Shown: piece after piece, positions 23,738-32,188 of the stretch
How positions within the stretch are numbered: position 1 is the stretch's first letter
How the letters are laid out: every line of letters begins with the position of its first letter
Assembly: GCA_964584815.1 (NCBI GenBank)
Contig: CAZPBO010000018.1
Span: 1 to 36,921 of the forward strand
Direction of reading: 5' to 3'
Length of the DNA stretch: 36,921 nucleotides
Source: CAZPBO01 sp964584815
GTDB taxonomy: Bacteria > Planctomycetota > SKW154
Made by a program: the position numbers and the translations under genes
The notes under the pieces: model-generated
Seen by the model: the letters and a program-made list of their open reading frames with translations, nothing else
Database searches by the model: none
Told to the model about the DNA's origin: nothing

Positions 23738-24357
23738 ATGCGTTCTTTTCTTCTGTTCCTCTTAATTGTTGTTGGAGGTTGTGGTCAGGTGGAAGAGAAA
23801 AAGCGACAGAAACCACATCCAATGCGCGCAAAAAGTCAGACAAAAGAGTTCAGTCTGAGCAAAGACGAGAAGGAGCAGTTGCTCAAGTTGGCACGACGGG
23901 CAATTCAAACAGCGCTTAAAAGGGTGGACGATGACCCCACCTTTTTCAGAAGAAATGTTACAGAAGGCAGACGCATCGTTAAAGAGGTGCTGGAAGAAGT
24001 GACCAAGAATTTCAAACCCACCGAGAATCTGATGCGCAAATGCGGGGTCTTTGTAACCCTGCGCACGCCAGGATTAAAGCCGGATTTCTGCGGCTGTATT
24101 GGGATATTTGAACCAGAATTGCCGCTGTTCAAGCAGGTTCCTGAACGCGCGATGGCTTCCGCGTTCTACGACAACCGCTTTTGGGGATACCGCGATGTGA
24201 CCACCAAATTCCTTAAAGAAAAGATAAAAATAGAGGTGTCTGTTCTGACACCGCCACGCCCCGCCAAAATAGGTGAGGTTGTCCTTGGTAAACACGGTGT
24301 GCTGGTTATGTATCGCGGCAGAGGCGGCACCTATCTTCCCATCGTCGGTGAGGAGTT
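23738..24357 (+). CDS. AMMECR1 domain lipoprotein, 3' end lost in the assembly gap
   Basis: At least 206 residues remain. A lipoprotein signal ends in VGGC (Cys15); a charged linker and an AMMECR1 domain with GVFVTLRTPGLKPDFCGCIGIF, ASAFYDNRFWG, IEVSVLTPP and GKHGVLVMYRGRGGTYLP follow. Alignment with the 203-residue paralogue just upstream shows that about 42 residues (about 126 nt plus stop) are missing into the run of Ns. The open frame through the Ns into the SPFH gene is an accident of the nominal 100-N filler, not a fusion. The gene follows AMMECR1 by 12 nt, with the ribosome binding site AAAGGAGC. It completes a lipid-anchored MEMO/AMMECR1 pair. Confidence 0.85.
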
Positions 24358-24457
24358 NNNNNNNNNNNNNNNNNNNNNNNNNNNNNNNNNNNNNNNNNNN
24401 NNNNNNNNNNNNNNNNNNNNNNNNNNNNNNNNNNNNNNNNNNNNNNNNNNNNNNNNN
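24358..24457. other. Assembly gap of 100 Ns
   Basis: Exactly 100 Ns, a conventional filler for a gap of unknown length. The missing AMMECR1 C-terminus and the missing SPFH N-terminus together need about 200 nt or more, so the real gap is probably longer than shown. Confidence 0.97.
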
Positions 24458-25267
24458 GTCGCCGTCGTAGCGCTGCTTGCGGGAACAGTTCGCGTCGTTC
24501 CGCCAGGTATGGTCGGCGTGCAGGTCCTCTTCGGGAAAGTGCGCAAAGACCCACTGCCGTCAGGACTCCATTTCGTCAACCCCTTCATAGACCTAACACT
24601 GATGAGTGTCCGAACAGAGGTCTACACCATGAGCGCAAGACGGTATGAAGGCAAATACCGCAGTGTGGACGACGCCATATCCTGCCTGACACACGACGGT
24701 CTCTCCATCCGCCTGGATGTGTCGGTATGGTTCCACCTTGACGGAAAAGAGGCGCCACAGGTCTTTCGTGAAATAGGCGAGGACTATGTGGAGAAGATAG
24801 TGCGTCCCGCAGTGCGCTCCGCTATCCGCAATCAGGCGGCAAACTACCTCGCCGCAGACATATATTCCCAGAAGAGGGAAGAACTGCGGCGCGCAATAGA
24901 GAATGAGGTAAAAGGGGAACTGAAAAACAGAGGAGTGGTTCTGGAACGGGTGCTTCTGCGCAATGTGGAGTTGCCCACCAAACTACAACAGGCGATAAAC
25001 GAGAAGTTGGCGGCAGAACAAGAGGCGCAGCGGATGAAGTTCATCCTGCAGAGGGAGAGACAGGAAGCCGAACGCCGCCAGATTGAAGCCAACGGCATCG
25101 CAAAATCCAACCAGATTATCGGTAAATCCCTCTCCAAAGAATACCTTCAATGGTACTACATAACCGCGCTTGAGAGGCTGATAAACTCGCCCAACAACAC
25201 CGTCATCATCCTACCATTTGACCAAAAACTGACCCCGCTCTTACAGGTTTCTTCAGAGCGTCGTTAA
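24458..25267 (+). CDS. SPFH/Band 7 (prohibitin/HflC-like) protein, 5' end missing
   Basis: The 269 C-terminal residues of a membrane-anchored SPFH protein are present. The fragment opens in the end of a hydrophobic segment (VAVVALLAGT) and continues with VVPPGMVGVQVLFGKV and GLHFVNPFIDL, the classical start of the SPFH domain. A long helical coiled-coil region follows (about residues 140-225 of the fragment, with ELPTKLQQAINEKLAAEQEAQ and REREQEAERR-like charged heptads). It ends with the prohibitin-like tail YYITALERLINSPNNTVIILPFD. Such proteins form large membrane rings that scaffold or control proteases. The start codon and the link to the AMMECR1 gene are hidden by the gap. Confidence 0.88.
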   Translation, partial: VAVVALLAGTVRVVPPGMVGVQVLFGKVRKDPLPSGLHFVNPFIDLTLMSVRTEVYTMSARRYEGKYRSVDDAISCLTHDGLSIRLDVSVWFHLDGKEAPQVFREIGEDYVEKIVRPAVRSAIRNQAANYLAADIYSQKREELRRAIENEVKGELKNRGVVLERVLLRNVELPTKLQQAINEKLAAEQEAQRMKFILQRERQEAERRQIEANGIAKSNQIIGKSLSKEYLQWYYITALERLINSPNNTVIILPFDQKLTPLLQVSSERR

Positions 25268-25373
25268 CGGGAGTAAAAATGTTAAACTGCGGTAAAAAGA
25301 ATGTCTGGCAAGGTAGGATGTCTGGGATGACAAAACGCTGTGTCCACACTTATGTTACAGCAGAGAAAGGCAA

Positions 25374-25403
25374 TTGGCATACGCCTTGCATATGAGATAT
25401 AGC
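25374..25403 (+). promoter_or_regulatory. Possible promoter for the TPR-ExbB-ExbD operon
   Basis: TTGGCA (25374-25379) and TATAGC (25398-25403) are 18 bp apart, with ATG 25423 at the usual short distance. The remaining gap sequence (25268-25373) shows only a weak GTTAAC-type dyad and no clear terminator for the SPFH gene. Confidence 0.45.
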
Positions 25404-25422
25404 GGATTGAAGGAGGTTTGAT

Positions 25423-28400
25423 ATGCGGATAACCGCGTTGATTGTGGCGCTCAGTGTGAGCGGGCTTGCTTTCTGCGGTGAGGAGGAGGATGTTGCCGTT
25501 TTGGGATCGCTGACGAAGAGGTTTGCGGCGACGCGTAACGATGGGTGGCTGCGCCTCGCTGTTTGGTATGCTCGCCGTGTTATGCCTAAACTCTCACCGA
25601 TGGCAAGACGCCGATTAGCATCCATTATGCTGGGTCCTGCAAAGTATCTGGCTGACACCGCCGCAAACGAAGCCGAAGCACGCAAATACAGGGATTTCCT
25701 CGCCTCGCTCCAGAAAATCGGTGGTCTCGCTGTGAAGGTTGACCTCCTCACAAAGACCCTTGCCCTGCTTGAACGCAAGGTGGAGACCGTCATTTCCCTG
25801 CCCAAAGGTGAGGAGAAGACCAAACGGGTTGAGTCCCTTAAAAAGGAGTTTGAAAAGGTGTCAAAAGAGGCGGAGGAGTTGATAAAGGCGCTGCGCAAGG
25901 ACTTGGCGTCAAAATATCCGCCTGTTCACAGATTGTGGGGTCTGTCGGCGACTGTCTACAGGAATATGGGCGGCGATAGGTGGTGGCGTGAGTGTGTGGT
26001 GCGCGACCACTGGATGCGCGACTCCCTTGAACTCTACTACGCCAAAAGCCTGATATTCCGCTCAAAACTGTACGAAGGCGAGGAGCGGAAGAAAATGTCC
26101 GAGATAGCGGCTAAGAAACTGCACCGTTTCATTGAGGGAGAGCCTGAATTTCGCGGAGACACCGACCCATCACGCGATAAGGCGACTATGGAGAAATTCC
26201 TTGCACCTTGGGAGAAAAGGGCAAAGATAAAGGTGCCCCCGGAATGGCTTAATCCACCAAGCCCTGAACCGCGGGTATTCTTCAGAGGGTTGCTCGCTCT
26301 GGCGCGTTACTGGATGGCACGCGCTTATTTTGAGGCGGGCGACCTCAAACAGGCAGAACGATACGCCAAGTTCGCCATCAGAACTCACGCTACCCAAAAC
26401 ACCCCTGAACCCGACGCAAGAACCATTGTTGACGCCCGTCTCAACTCCTACTGGCTCCTTGGACGCATCGCTGTAAAACAGGGCGATATTGACAAAGCGA
26501 TTGATATATACGAAAAAGCGCTGTCCTTGAGCGGGCAGTGGCTTGAGCCAGAAGACGAGAAAGTAGAGTGGTGTTATCCTGATATCCTCAAAACGGCTGT
26601 GGGTAAAAAGATTGCATTGGATAAGGTGGACCTCCTGCTGAAAAAGGACCGTTTCTCTGAAGCATTAATACTGACATCAGAAGTCTATATGTCGGAGCGC
26701 AGAAGCCGCAAGATGGGCAGTCAGATGACGCCGCTTGAGGGCGAGGCGGTGCGCAAAATGGCGCTTGTCTTTGAAAACTTCAAGCAGGAGCGTCCCATCT
26801 TTCCCGCTGCTCTCTATCTCGGTCTGGGATACGGCTATTTCGCACTCGCTGAAGAAGCAACAGATGCAACCAAAAAGAAAGCATACTATCAGAAGGCGCT
26901 TGAACTGTTCCGCCTTGTCTCAAGTATGCCCTGTGAGCCGGGCGAATACGGGATATATGTTCCTGAAGCGCTCTTCAATGTCGGCTACATCCTTCAAACG
27001 AAACTGAATCAGCCGTTGCGGGCGGGCGTTGTTTACCTCTACTTTGTGCAGAGATGGCAGGGCAGGTATTCGGGGATAAAGGAATTGCAGGGCGCTGCAC
27101 GCGCAGCCGTCGCCTGCTTCCGCTCCTTTAAGGACTTCTGCAAAGCAGGCAAAAGCCTTTACGATACGGCGATGGAGATGCGCAGAAAACTGATATCAGG
27201 GCAGGGTCCTGATGTCTGGGCTGAGATGATTCAGCAGGCGTATCAACTTCTGAAGCAGAAAAACTTCACCGCCGCGATAGACAAACTTGAGGGGATACCC
27301 GCAGAATATGAGGTGAAGATAGCAGAACGCAAGCAGAAGATGGTGTTCAAGGGCTTTCCACAGGTGGCGGGTTACATAGGACAGGCGGCGGTTCAGGCGC
27401 TGGCGTCGGGTGCGGCAAAACCGCGCTACCTTCTCCTCGCCGCCGACAAACTTAAAACCGCCCTCAAACTGATGGACGAACACGAAGAGACATATGAGGT
27501 GAAAATGTACGCAAAATGTGTTCTGTTCCTTGCACGCATATACCTTTCCGACGAGTTTGTGAAGGAAAAGGAAGGCAAACTGGATAGCGCATCGCGCAAG
27601 AAATGGGCGCTTGAGGCGGTCAAAGTCCTGCGCAAGTTCACCCGCGATAAATACGCCGACCTCATAGCCAAATACGCCGAAAAGAGCATGGGGTTGAAGT
27701 ACGCTGTTCGCCTTAAGGGTGCGCTGGTGGAAGCCTACTGCAACGCCGCGCAATTGAACGCCGCCGAGCGCGAATTCAACGAGATGAAGCAGAAGTACGC
27801 CAAAGCCGACCCCATTGTCTTTGAAAACCGCTGCAATCTGCTGATAGAAGCCTTCGCCAAAATGGCAAAGCAAATTGAAGCGACCGATAAAGTCTACGCG
27901 GAGAGTCTGCGTCGCACGGCAAGCCGAATAGCCGATGCGTGGGCGGAGTCGCTGAAAGCACGGGGTAAGTTCACCTACAGCAAAGCGATAGAATTGGCTC
28001 ATATGCAGAGGCGGTTGGGGCAACTGAAGCGTGCTCGTGCCGCTTACAGAGAGTTCCTTCGCAAAATCGGTGCAGAACACGGCGACCTTGCCAAGATAAA
28101 CTCCCAACCCTCACCCAAAAAGCGTAAAGAGTGGATAATGGTCTACATACAGGCTGTGATGGGAATCGCAGACGCCTATGCCGATGAGGGCAAATATCTC
28201 CGCGCCGCTCAAGAGTTGGACAAACTCAGCCTCTTGCTTGAATGCACCCACTGCCACCGATACTTCAACGCCAAAGATATTCCCGGCGCAAAGCACGGTA
28301 TCAAAACACTTGACGACTGGGTTCGCTTCGCCGCAACCCCTCAGGAAGACAGAAGAAAGCGTGCACTCCTTGAGTTCAAACCGCTCTACACCTACTGCCC

Positions 28401-29088
28401 CGCTGAAGGCTGGGCTGTCAGATGCCCCAAATGCAAACGCCTTTTCTTCATTTCCAACAGGAAGTATGAGCGCATGAGGCAGGACCCAAAAGAGCGTGTT
28501 GAATGTCCCAACCGCCGCTGTCGCGCAAAACTCTCTTTCGCCGACCTGCGCTGGGAGCAAGTGATGAGGCGTATGATTGCCGGTGACTTTGAGATGCGTC
28601 TCGCTATAGCAAAATATTATATAAAAGGATATCTGCGCAACCGCAGCCAAGCCATAGCGCGTGACAGGGCACAGCATATTCTTGAAACTCTCTACACCGA
28701 CCTGCGCGCTTCTATCAAGTTCTACCACGAAACGATAAACGCCAAGTGGGCTTCCTGGAACGATGAAATGCGGGACAAAAAACTTGACGAGGCGTTCAAG
28801 ATGTGGCTCGTTTTCGTGGAAACTGTGGAACGCCTCTTCTGGATTGCATCAGACAGGGAAGATTGGGAGACGATTACAGTCTTTATAGAGCAGCGCAACG
28901 AGTATAAAGAGGCGAAGACTGATGACGCTTTCCTGCGTGCGCTTGATTTGATACCTGAAACACCTCCTCCGGAAAACTCCCCCCTGGCGGGGCTCTACGA
29001 GCGCGTCAGGGAGAATGTTAAGAATAACTGGCTTGATAAGATAAAGGAGTATTACCACCAAGCCAAAAAGAGAAAACCAAAAAGATAG
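25423..29088 (+). CDS. Giant exported TPR-repeat protein with zinc-ribbon-like clusters
   Basis: This 1221-residue protein has a cleavable-type signal peptide (residues 1-18, then GEEED). Because Phe precedes Cys it is not a lipobox. Almost all of the chain is helical, with many TPR/SEL-like units such as YWMARAYFEAGDLKQAERYAKFAIR and YWLLGRIAVKQGDIDKAIDIYEKAL. Near the C-terminus are Cys clusters CTHCHRYF (about 941), YCPAEGW (992), RCPKCKRLFF (about 1000) and CPNRRCRAKLSF (about 1028), which look like zinc knuckles. The ATG at 25423 has GGAGG 6 nt upstream. It leads an operon with a second TPR protein, ExbB and ExbD homologues, and probably serves as the periplasmic scaffold of that machine. 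No enzymatic motif was found. Confidence 0.85.
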   Translation: MRITALIVALSVSGLAFCGEEEDVAVLGSLTKRFAATRNDGWLRLAVWYARRVMPKLSPMARRRLASIMLGPAKYLADTAANEAEARKYRDFLASLQKIGGLAVKVDLLTKTLALLERKVETVISLPKGEEKTKRVESLKKEFEKVSKEAEELIKALRKDLASKYPPVHRLWGLSATVYRNMGGDRWWRECVVRDHWMRDSLELYYAKSLIFRSKLYEGEERKKMSEIAAKKLHRFIEGEPEFRGDTDPSRDKATMEKFLAPWEKRAKIKVPPEWLNPPSPEPRVFFRGLLALARYWMARAYFEAGDLKQAERYAKFAIRTHATQNTPEPDARTIVDARLNSYWLLGRIAVKQGDIDKAIDIYEKALSLSGQWLEPEDEKVEWCYPDILKTAVGKKIALDKVDLLLKKDRFSEALILTSEVYMSERRSRKMGSQMTPLEGEAVRKMALVFENFKQERPIFPAALYLGLGYGYFALAEEATDATKKKAYYQKALELFRLVSSMPCEPGEYGIYVPEALFNVGYILQTKLNQPLRAGVVYLYFVQRWQGRYSGIKELQGAARAAVACFRSFKDFCKAGKSLYDTAMEMRRKLISGQGPDVWAEMIQQAYQLLKQKNFTAAIDKLEGIPAEYEVKIAERKQKMVFKGFPQVAGYIGQAAVQALASGAAKPRYLLLAADKLKTALKLMDEHEETYEVKMYAKCVLFLARIYLSDEFVKEKEGKLDSASRKKWALEAVKVLRKFTRDKYADLIAKYAEKSMGLKYAVRLKGALVEAYCNAAQLNAAEREFNEMKQKYAKADPIVFENRCNLLIEAFAKMAKQIEATDKVYAESLRRTASRIADAWAESLKARGKFTYSKAIELAHMQRRLGQLKRARAAYREFLRKIGAEHGDLAKINSQPSPKKRKEWIMVYIQAVMGIADAYADEGKYLRAAQELDKLSLLLECTHCHRYFNAKDIPGAKHGIKTLDDWVRFAATPQEDRRKRALLEFKPLYTYCPAEGWAVRCPKCKRLFFISNRKYERMRQDPKERVECPNRRCRAKLSFADLRWEQVMRRMIAGDFEMRLAIAKYYIKGYLRNRSQAIARDRAQHILETLYTDLRASIKFYHETINAKWASWNDEMRDKKLDEAFKMWLVFVETVERLFWIASDREDWETITVFIEQRNEYKEAKTDDAFLRALDLIPETPPPENSPLAGLYERVRENVKNNWLDKIKEYYHQAKKRKPKR

Positions 29089-29099
29089 GAGGGTAGGTA

Positions 29100-30188
29100 A
29101 TGAGAGGAGTTGTGGCAGCAGTTGCTGTTTTTGTCGCGGTGGCACTTCTGGCGCAGGAAGATAAGGATGTGATAATTCTGCGTCGTCCTGACGGCACAAC
29201 CAAGCGTCAGGAAGTTGACAAAGTCGTTGAGGAAACATATGAGAAGATAAAATACAAAATCGGTCCCAGTTGGCAGGAAGAAGAAGCCGAGAATGTGGTT
29301 GATGTGATAAGACGGGTGGATGCCAGTCGCGATTTCCTTGAGGCGGAGGAGAAACGCGAGAAGTCCAACTTTGCCGCCGCAAAACGCCGTTACGAGCGCG
29401 TCCTCAAGATGAAACGCCCGCCTAACAACTGGGAGAAAATCTATGCGTCGTTCTACCGCGCTTACTGCACATTTATGATGGGATTATCGCATCCTTCACT
29501 GCTGAAGGAGGCTCTGAAGCACTATGAGGATTTCATTTCCGCCAATCCGCGCCACCGCTTGACTCCACGCGCTCTGCGCGACAAAGGTGTGGCGCAGATG
29601 ATGTTGGGTGATGCTGCAGGTGCTAAGGGAACTTTCAGCCGCCTCGCCCGCGGTGACTACGGACGATACTGGACCGTCGTTGGCAAATTCTGGGTCGGCG
29701 AAATCGCTTATCGTCAAGGTTCAACAGCGGAGGCGAAACGCCTATGGAACAGCGTTAAAGCCGATGCCGTCCAATACGGACTTGACCATATCCCCGCAAA
29801 ATATGAACTCGTTCTGGCAGAGGATGCCCTCAAAGCAAATAGAATAGACACCGCCATCAGATATTTTAAGAAAGTCACAAAATACAATCCCCAAAGGATG
29901 GAGCATCCTATAGGCGATGAGGTGATGGCAAAAGCGCATAACGGTCTTGGCGATTGTTATCTGTCTAAGGGTGGTAACGATAAAGATATGCTTCTTCTGG
30001 CGCTGGTGGAGTATGTTAAGGCACGCGACCTGTTCGCGGGTGGTGGAGTAAAAGAGGTGAAACGGGCGCTCCAAGGCGCTATTGAAGCCTGCAAACGCCT
30101 TGAGGCGCTTGAGACCGATGAGAGGAAGAAACAGGAGTTCGTTTCTATGCGTGAGAACCTGCAGGCTGAGTTGGCTCGCCTAAAATAA
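29100..30188 (+). CDS. Exported TPR-repeat protein
   Basis: This 362-residue protein has a signal peptide (residues 1-18, ALLAQ then EDKD). A short beta-rich start (VIILRRPDGTTKRQEVDKV) leads into helical TPR units through most of the chain, for example KSNFAAAKRRYERVL, SLLKEALKHYEDFISANP, GDAAGAKGTFSRLARGD and NRIDTAIRYFKKVTKYNP. Layout recalls YbgF/CpoB-type periplasmic TPR proteins of Tol-Pal systems, though the coiled-coil trimer domain is absent. It starts 11 nt after the giant TPR gene with a GGAGGG site, and ExbB follows 20 nt later. The likely role is a periplasmic partner of the ExbB/ExbD motor. Confidence 0.82.
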   Translation: MRGVVAAVAVFVAVALLAQEDKDVIILRRPDGTTKRQEVDKVVEETYEKIKYKIGPSWQEEEAENVVDVIRRVDASRDFLEAEEKREKSNFAAAKRRYERVLKMKRPPNNWEKIYASFYRAYCTFMMGLSHPSLLKEALKHYEDFISANPRHRLTPRALRDKGVAQMMLGDAAGAKGTFSRLARGDYGRYWTVVGKFWVGEIAYRQGSTAEAKRLWNSVKADAVQYGLDHIPAKYELVLAEDALKANRIDTAIRYFKKVTKYNPQRMEHPIGDEVMAKAHNGLGDCYLSKGGNDKDMLLLALVEYVKARDLFAGGGVKEVKRALQGAIEACKRLEALETDERKKQEFVSMRENLQAELARLK

Positions 30189-30208
30189 CCTTTTTGGAGG
30201 TCTTTGTT

Positions 30209-30958
30209 ATGATGCGGCTTTTCCTTGTTCTGGGTCTTGTTGCTGCGGTAGTGCTTGTGGTCGCTCCGCTTCTGGCGCAGGATGAAGGTGAAGGAGGGCA
30301 GCAGGGTCCTCAGCGTCAGTCCTGGCTATCGCTCATATTCCAGGGCTCAAAGTTCATGGGGATTGGTTTCATCATTATGGGACTTTCTATCGTCTCCATA
30401 GCGCTGATAGTGGAGCACTTTATGACGGTGAAGCGCGACGCGTTGGTTCCGCCAGAGTTGGTGGCGCATCTTGAGCAGTTGCTGGACGAAGGTGACTTTG
30501 AGAACGCCAAAACGATGTGCGAGAGTGCGCCAAACTTCCTGACAAATGTGATACTGGCGGGACTGGTAAAACTGGAGCAGGAGAGACCGTTTGAGGAAGT
30601 GGAAGCGGCGATGCAGGAAGCCGGCGACCAGGAAGCGGTCAAACTCCATCAGAAAATCTCCTACCTGTCGCTTTTGGGACAGGTTTCGCCGATGTTGGGA
30701 CTGTTTGGAACCGTGGCAGGGATGATTGCAGCGTTTGCGGAAATCGCTCGTTCCACCACATCACCTGAGCCCCGTAAACTGGCTTACGGTATTATGACCG
30801 CGTTGGTCACCACCTTCCTTGGTCTGTTCGTGGCGATTCCGTCCATCACCGCATTCTTCTTCTTCCGCAACCGCGTTATCCGCATTATTATGGAAGTCGG
30901 AACGATTGCGGAGGAGTTGATGGACAGGTTCCGTCCGCAGGAGGAGGCTGCCATTTGA
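30209..30958 (+). CDS. MotA/TolQ/ExbB proton channel family protein
   Basis: This 249-residue inner membrane channel subunit carries an additional N-terminal signal-like hydrophobic stretch (about 3-23, ending PLLAQ) and a Gln/Gly-rich linker before the first family helix (about 45-68). The family core is clear: ISYLSLLGQVSPMLGLFGTVAGMIAAF in TM2 and ALVTTFLGLFVAIPSITAFFF in TM3. The pore-lining Thr residues of both helices are retained. The ATG at 30209 has GGAGG 8 nt upstream; a TTG at 30194 belongs to the RBS region. With the ExbD proteins downstream it would convert proton flow into mechanical work across the envelope. Confidence 0.94.
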   Translation: MMRLFLVLGLVAAVVLVVAPLLAQDEGEGGQQGPQRQSWLSLIFQGSKFMGIGFIIMGLSIVSIALIVEHFMTVKRDALVPPELVAHLEQLLDEGDFENAKTMCESAPNFLTNVILAGLVKLEQERPFEEVEAAMQEAGDQEAVKLHQKISYLSLLGQVSPMLGLFGTVAGMIAAFAEIARSTTSPEPRKLAYGIMTALVTTFLGLFVAIPSITAFFFFRNRVIRIIMEVGTIAEELMDRFRPQEEAAI

Positions 30959-30991
30959 TAATATAAGGGAAACCTTTTGGAGGGCCCGAAA

Positions 30992-31552
30992 ATGGCCCGC
31001 AAAAAGAAGAGTCTTGCAGAAGAAGCGGGAAAAACAAAGGTGCAGATGCAGATGACCCCTATGATTGACATGACATTTCTTATCCTCACATTCTTCATGC
31101 TTGTGTGCCACCTTTCAACGCTCAACCTTGAGGCGATACAGTTGCCGCACGCAGATGAGGCACGCAAAAGGCAAGCGGAGGGCATGAAACTGAAAGGAAC
31201 GGTGATAGTGAATGTGAAGGAGGAGGACACAAGACGGCTTGCTGAGGGGAAGCGCCAAGTGCGCATAGCAGGGCGCATATATGACCCCGACAAACTGAAA
31301 GCCTACATCCAACGCCGCGCTCAAGAGGCTGTTGTGAAGTATGGTCCTGAAACCAATGTGGGGTCACTGCCCAAGGGTGTGGTCGTCTCACCATTAAAGG
31401 TCATCATCCGTTGTGACAGAAAGGCGCGTTATGAAGCCGTCACATGGATTATGGAAGCCTGCTCTATGAGTAGACCAGGTGTCATCCATGTCTATATGGC
31501 GGCTACGAAACAGCGTTATCCTGATGATGACTATCCCAAGAATCTGAGGTGA
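30992..31552 (+). CDS. ExbD/TolR-family protein 1
   Basis: This 186-residue stator protein has a basic cytoplasmic start (ARKKK) and one membrane helix with the essential proton-carrying Asp in TPMIDMTFLILTFFML (about residue 29). A periplasmic domain follows (about 65-175) of the usual ExbD beta-alpha type, here with VIIRCDRKARYEAVTWIMEAC. It lacks the Cys-containing insert shared by the next two paralogues. The ATG at 30992 has GGAGG 8 nt upstream. It is predicted to form the ion-conducting stator with ExbB. It is the most divergent of the three ExbD genes here. Confidence 0.92.
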   Translation: MARKKKSLAEEAGKTKVQMQMTPMIDMTFLILTFFMLVCHLSTLNLEAIQLPHADEARKRQAEGMKLKGTVIVNVKEEDTRRLAEGKRQVRIAGRIYDPDKLKAYIQRRAQEAVVKYGPETNVGSLPKGVVVSPLKVIIRCDRKARYEAVTWIMEACSMSRPGVIHVYMAATKQRYPDDDYPKNLR

Positions 31553-31616
31553 GCGGAGATGGTAAAGGGTAGTGCGTCTCGCCGCAGCGTTGGCGAAGTT
31601 TTGGAGGGCAAAAGCC

Positions 31617-32174
31617 ATGTCAGGTGAGACGCACATTTTCAGGCGCGAGGCGATGGAAGAACAACCTGACCTGCCGCTTACACCGATGATTGATGTTATT
31701 TTCCAGTTGCTTATCTTCTTTATGTTCGCGATGAAGTTCTCAGGTGGGGAGGGCTGGCTTTACGCGCGGCTTCCCACAAACCGCGGTTGGGTTTACCAGC
31801 AAACTCCGCCGCTATCTATCCAGCGCGTGCGGGTGAAGTTGCTCTGGGTAAGGAAAGGCGTTGCGCAGCCCACCTGGCGTGATTTAATTCGCCAGCCCTA
31901 TCAGGACCCCAAGGGCGATAGAGGTTGCGTCTACCTTAAGGTTGACCGCACGCCCTGTGGGGTGCCTGGCAGACCCGACTGGCGCAAACTTTTGCAACGC
32001 ATCACACTTGCCAAAAGCCGTTTCAGACCAACGCGCCATTTCCGCTCCCTCCCCGTCATCATTGAAGCCTATAAAATGGTGCCGTTTAAGTATGTCGTCT
32101 ATGCGCTCAACACTCTCATAAAAGCAAATGTTAAGGAGATAACATTCGCTGCGCCCGAAATCCCGATAAAGTAG
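31617..32174 (+). CDS. ExbD/TolR-family protein 2
   Basis: This 185-residue protein has an acidic start, then the helix LTPMIDVIFQLLIFFMFAM with the conserved Asp (about residue 27). The periplasmic domain is enlarged by a Trp/Arg-rich insert with the paired Cys of GCVYLKVDRTPCG and the recurring RPDWRKLL. The end, LPVIIEAYKMVPFKYVVYALNTL, is the normal ExbD finish. The ATG at 31617 has GGAGG 9 nt upstream; an upstream in-frame GTG at 31572 is not preferred. It is about three-quarters identical by eye to ExbD 3, which starts 14 nt after its stop. A disulfide between the two Cys is plausible. Confidence 0.92.
   Translation: MSGETHIFRREAMEEQPDLPLTPMIDVIFQLLIFFMFAMKFSGGEGWLYARLPTNRGWVYQQTPPLSIQRVRVKLLWVRKGVAQPTWRDLIRQPYQDPKGDRGCVYLKVDRTPCGVPGRPDWRKLLQRITLAKSRFRPTRHFRSLPVIIEAYKMVPFKYVVYALNTLIKANVKEITFAAPEIPIK
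31683..31735 (+). repeat. 53-bp exact repeat, shared with 32255-32307
   Basis: These 53 bases, encoding most of the ExbD 2 membrane helix, are identical to 32255-32307 in ExbD 3. High similarity continues for another 50 bases or so. This marks a recent tandem duplication or gene conversion. Confidence 0.9.
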
Positions 32175-32188
32175 TGGAGGATAAAGCC

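Noticed and set aside
23738..25267. A single 509-codon frame joining AMMECR1 and SPFH domains
   Set aside because: It runs through 100 Ns; the AMMECR1 C-terminus and the SPFH anchor are both missing, so the continuity is chance.
27196..28107. Long minus-strand frame (303 codons) inside the giant TPR gene
   Set aside because: The composition is rich in Phe, Leu and His as expected for the complement of a Glu/Lys/Ala-rich gene; no start signal or family motif.
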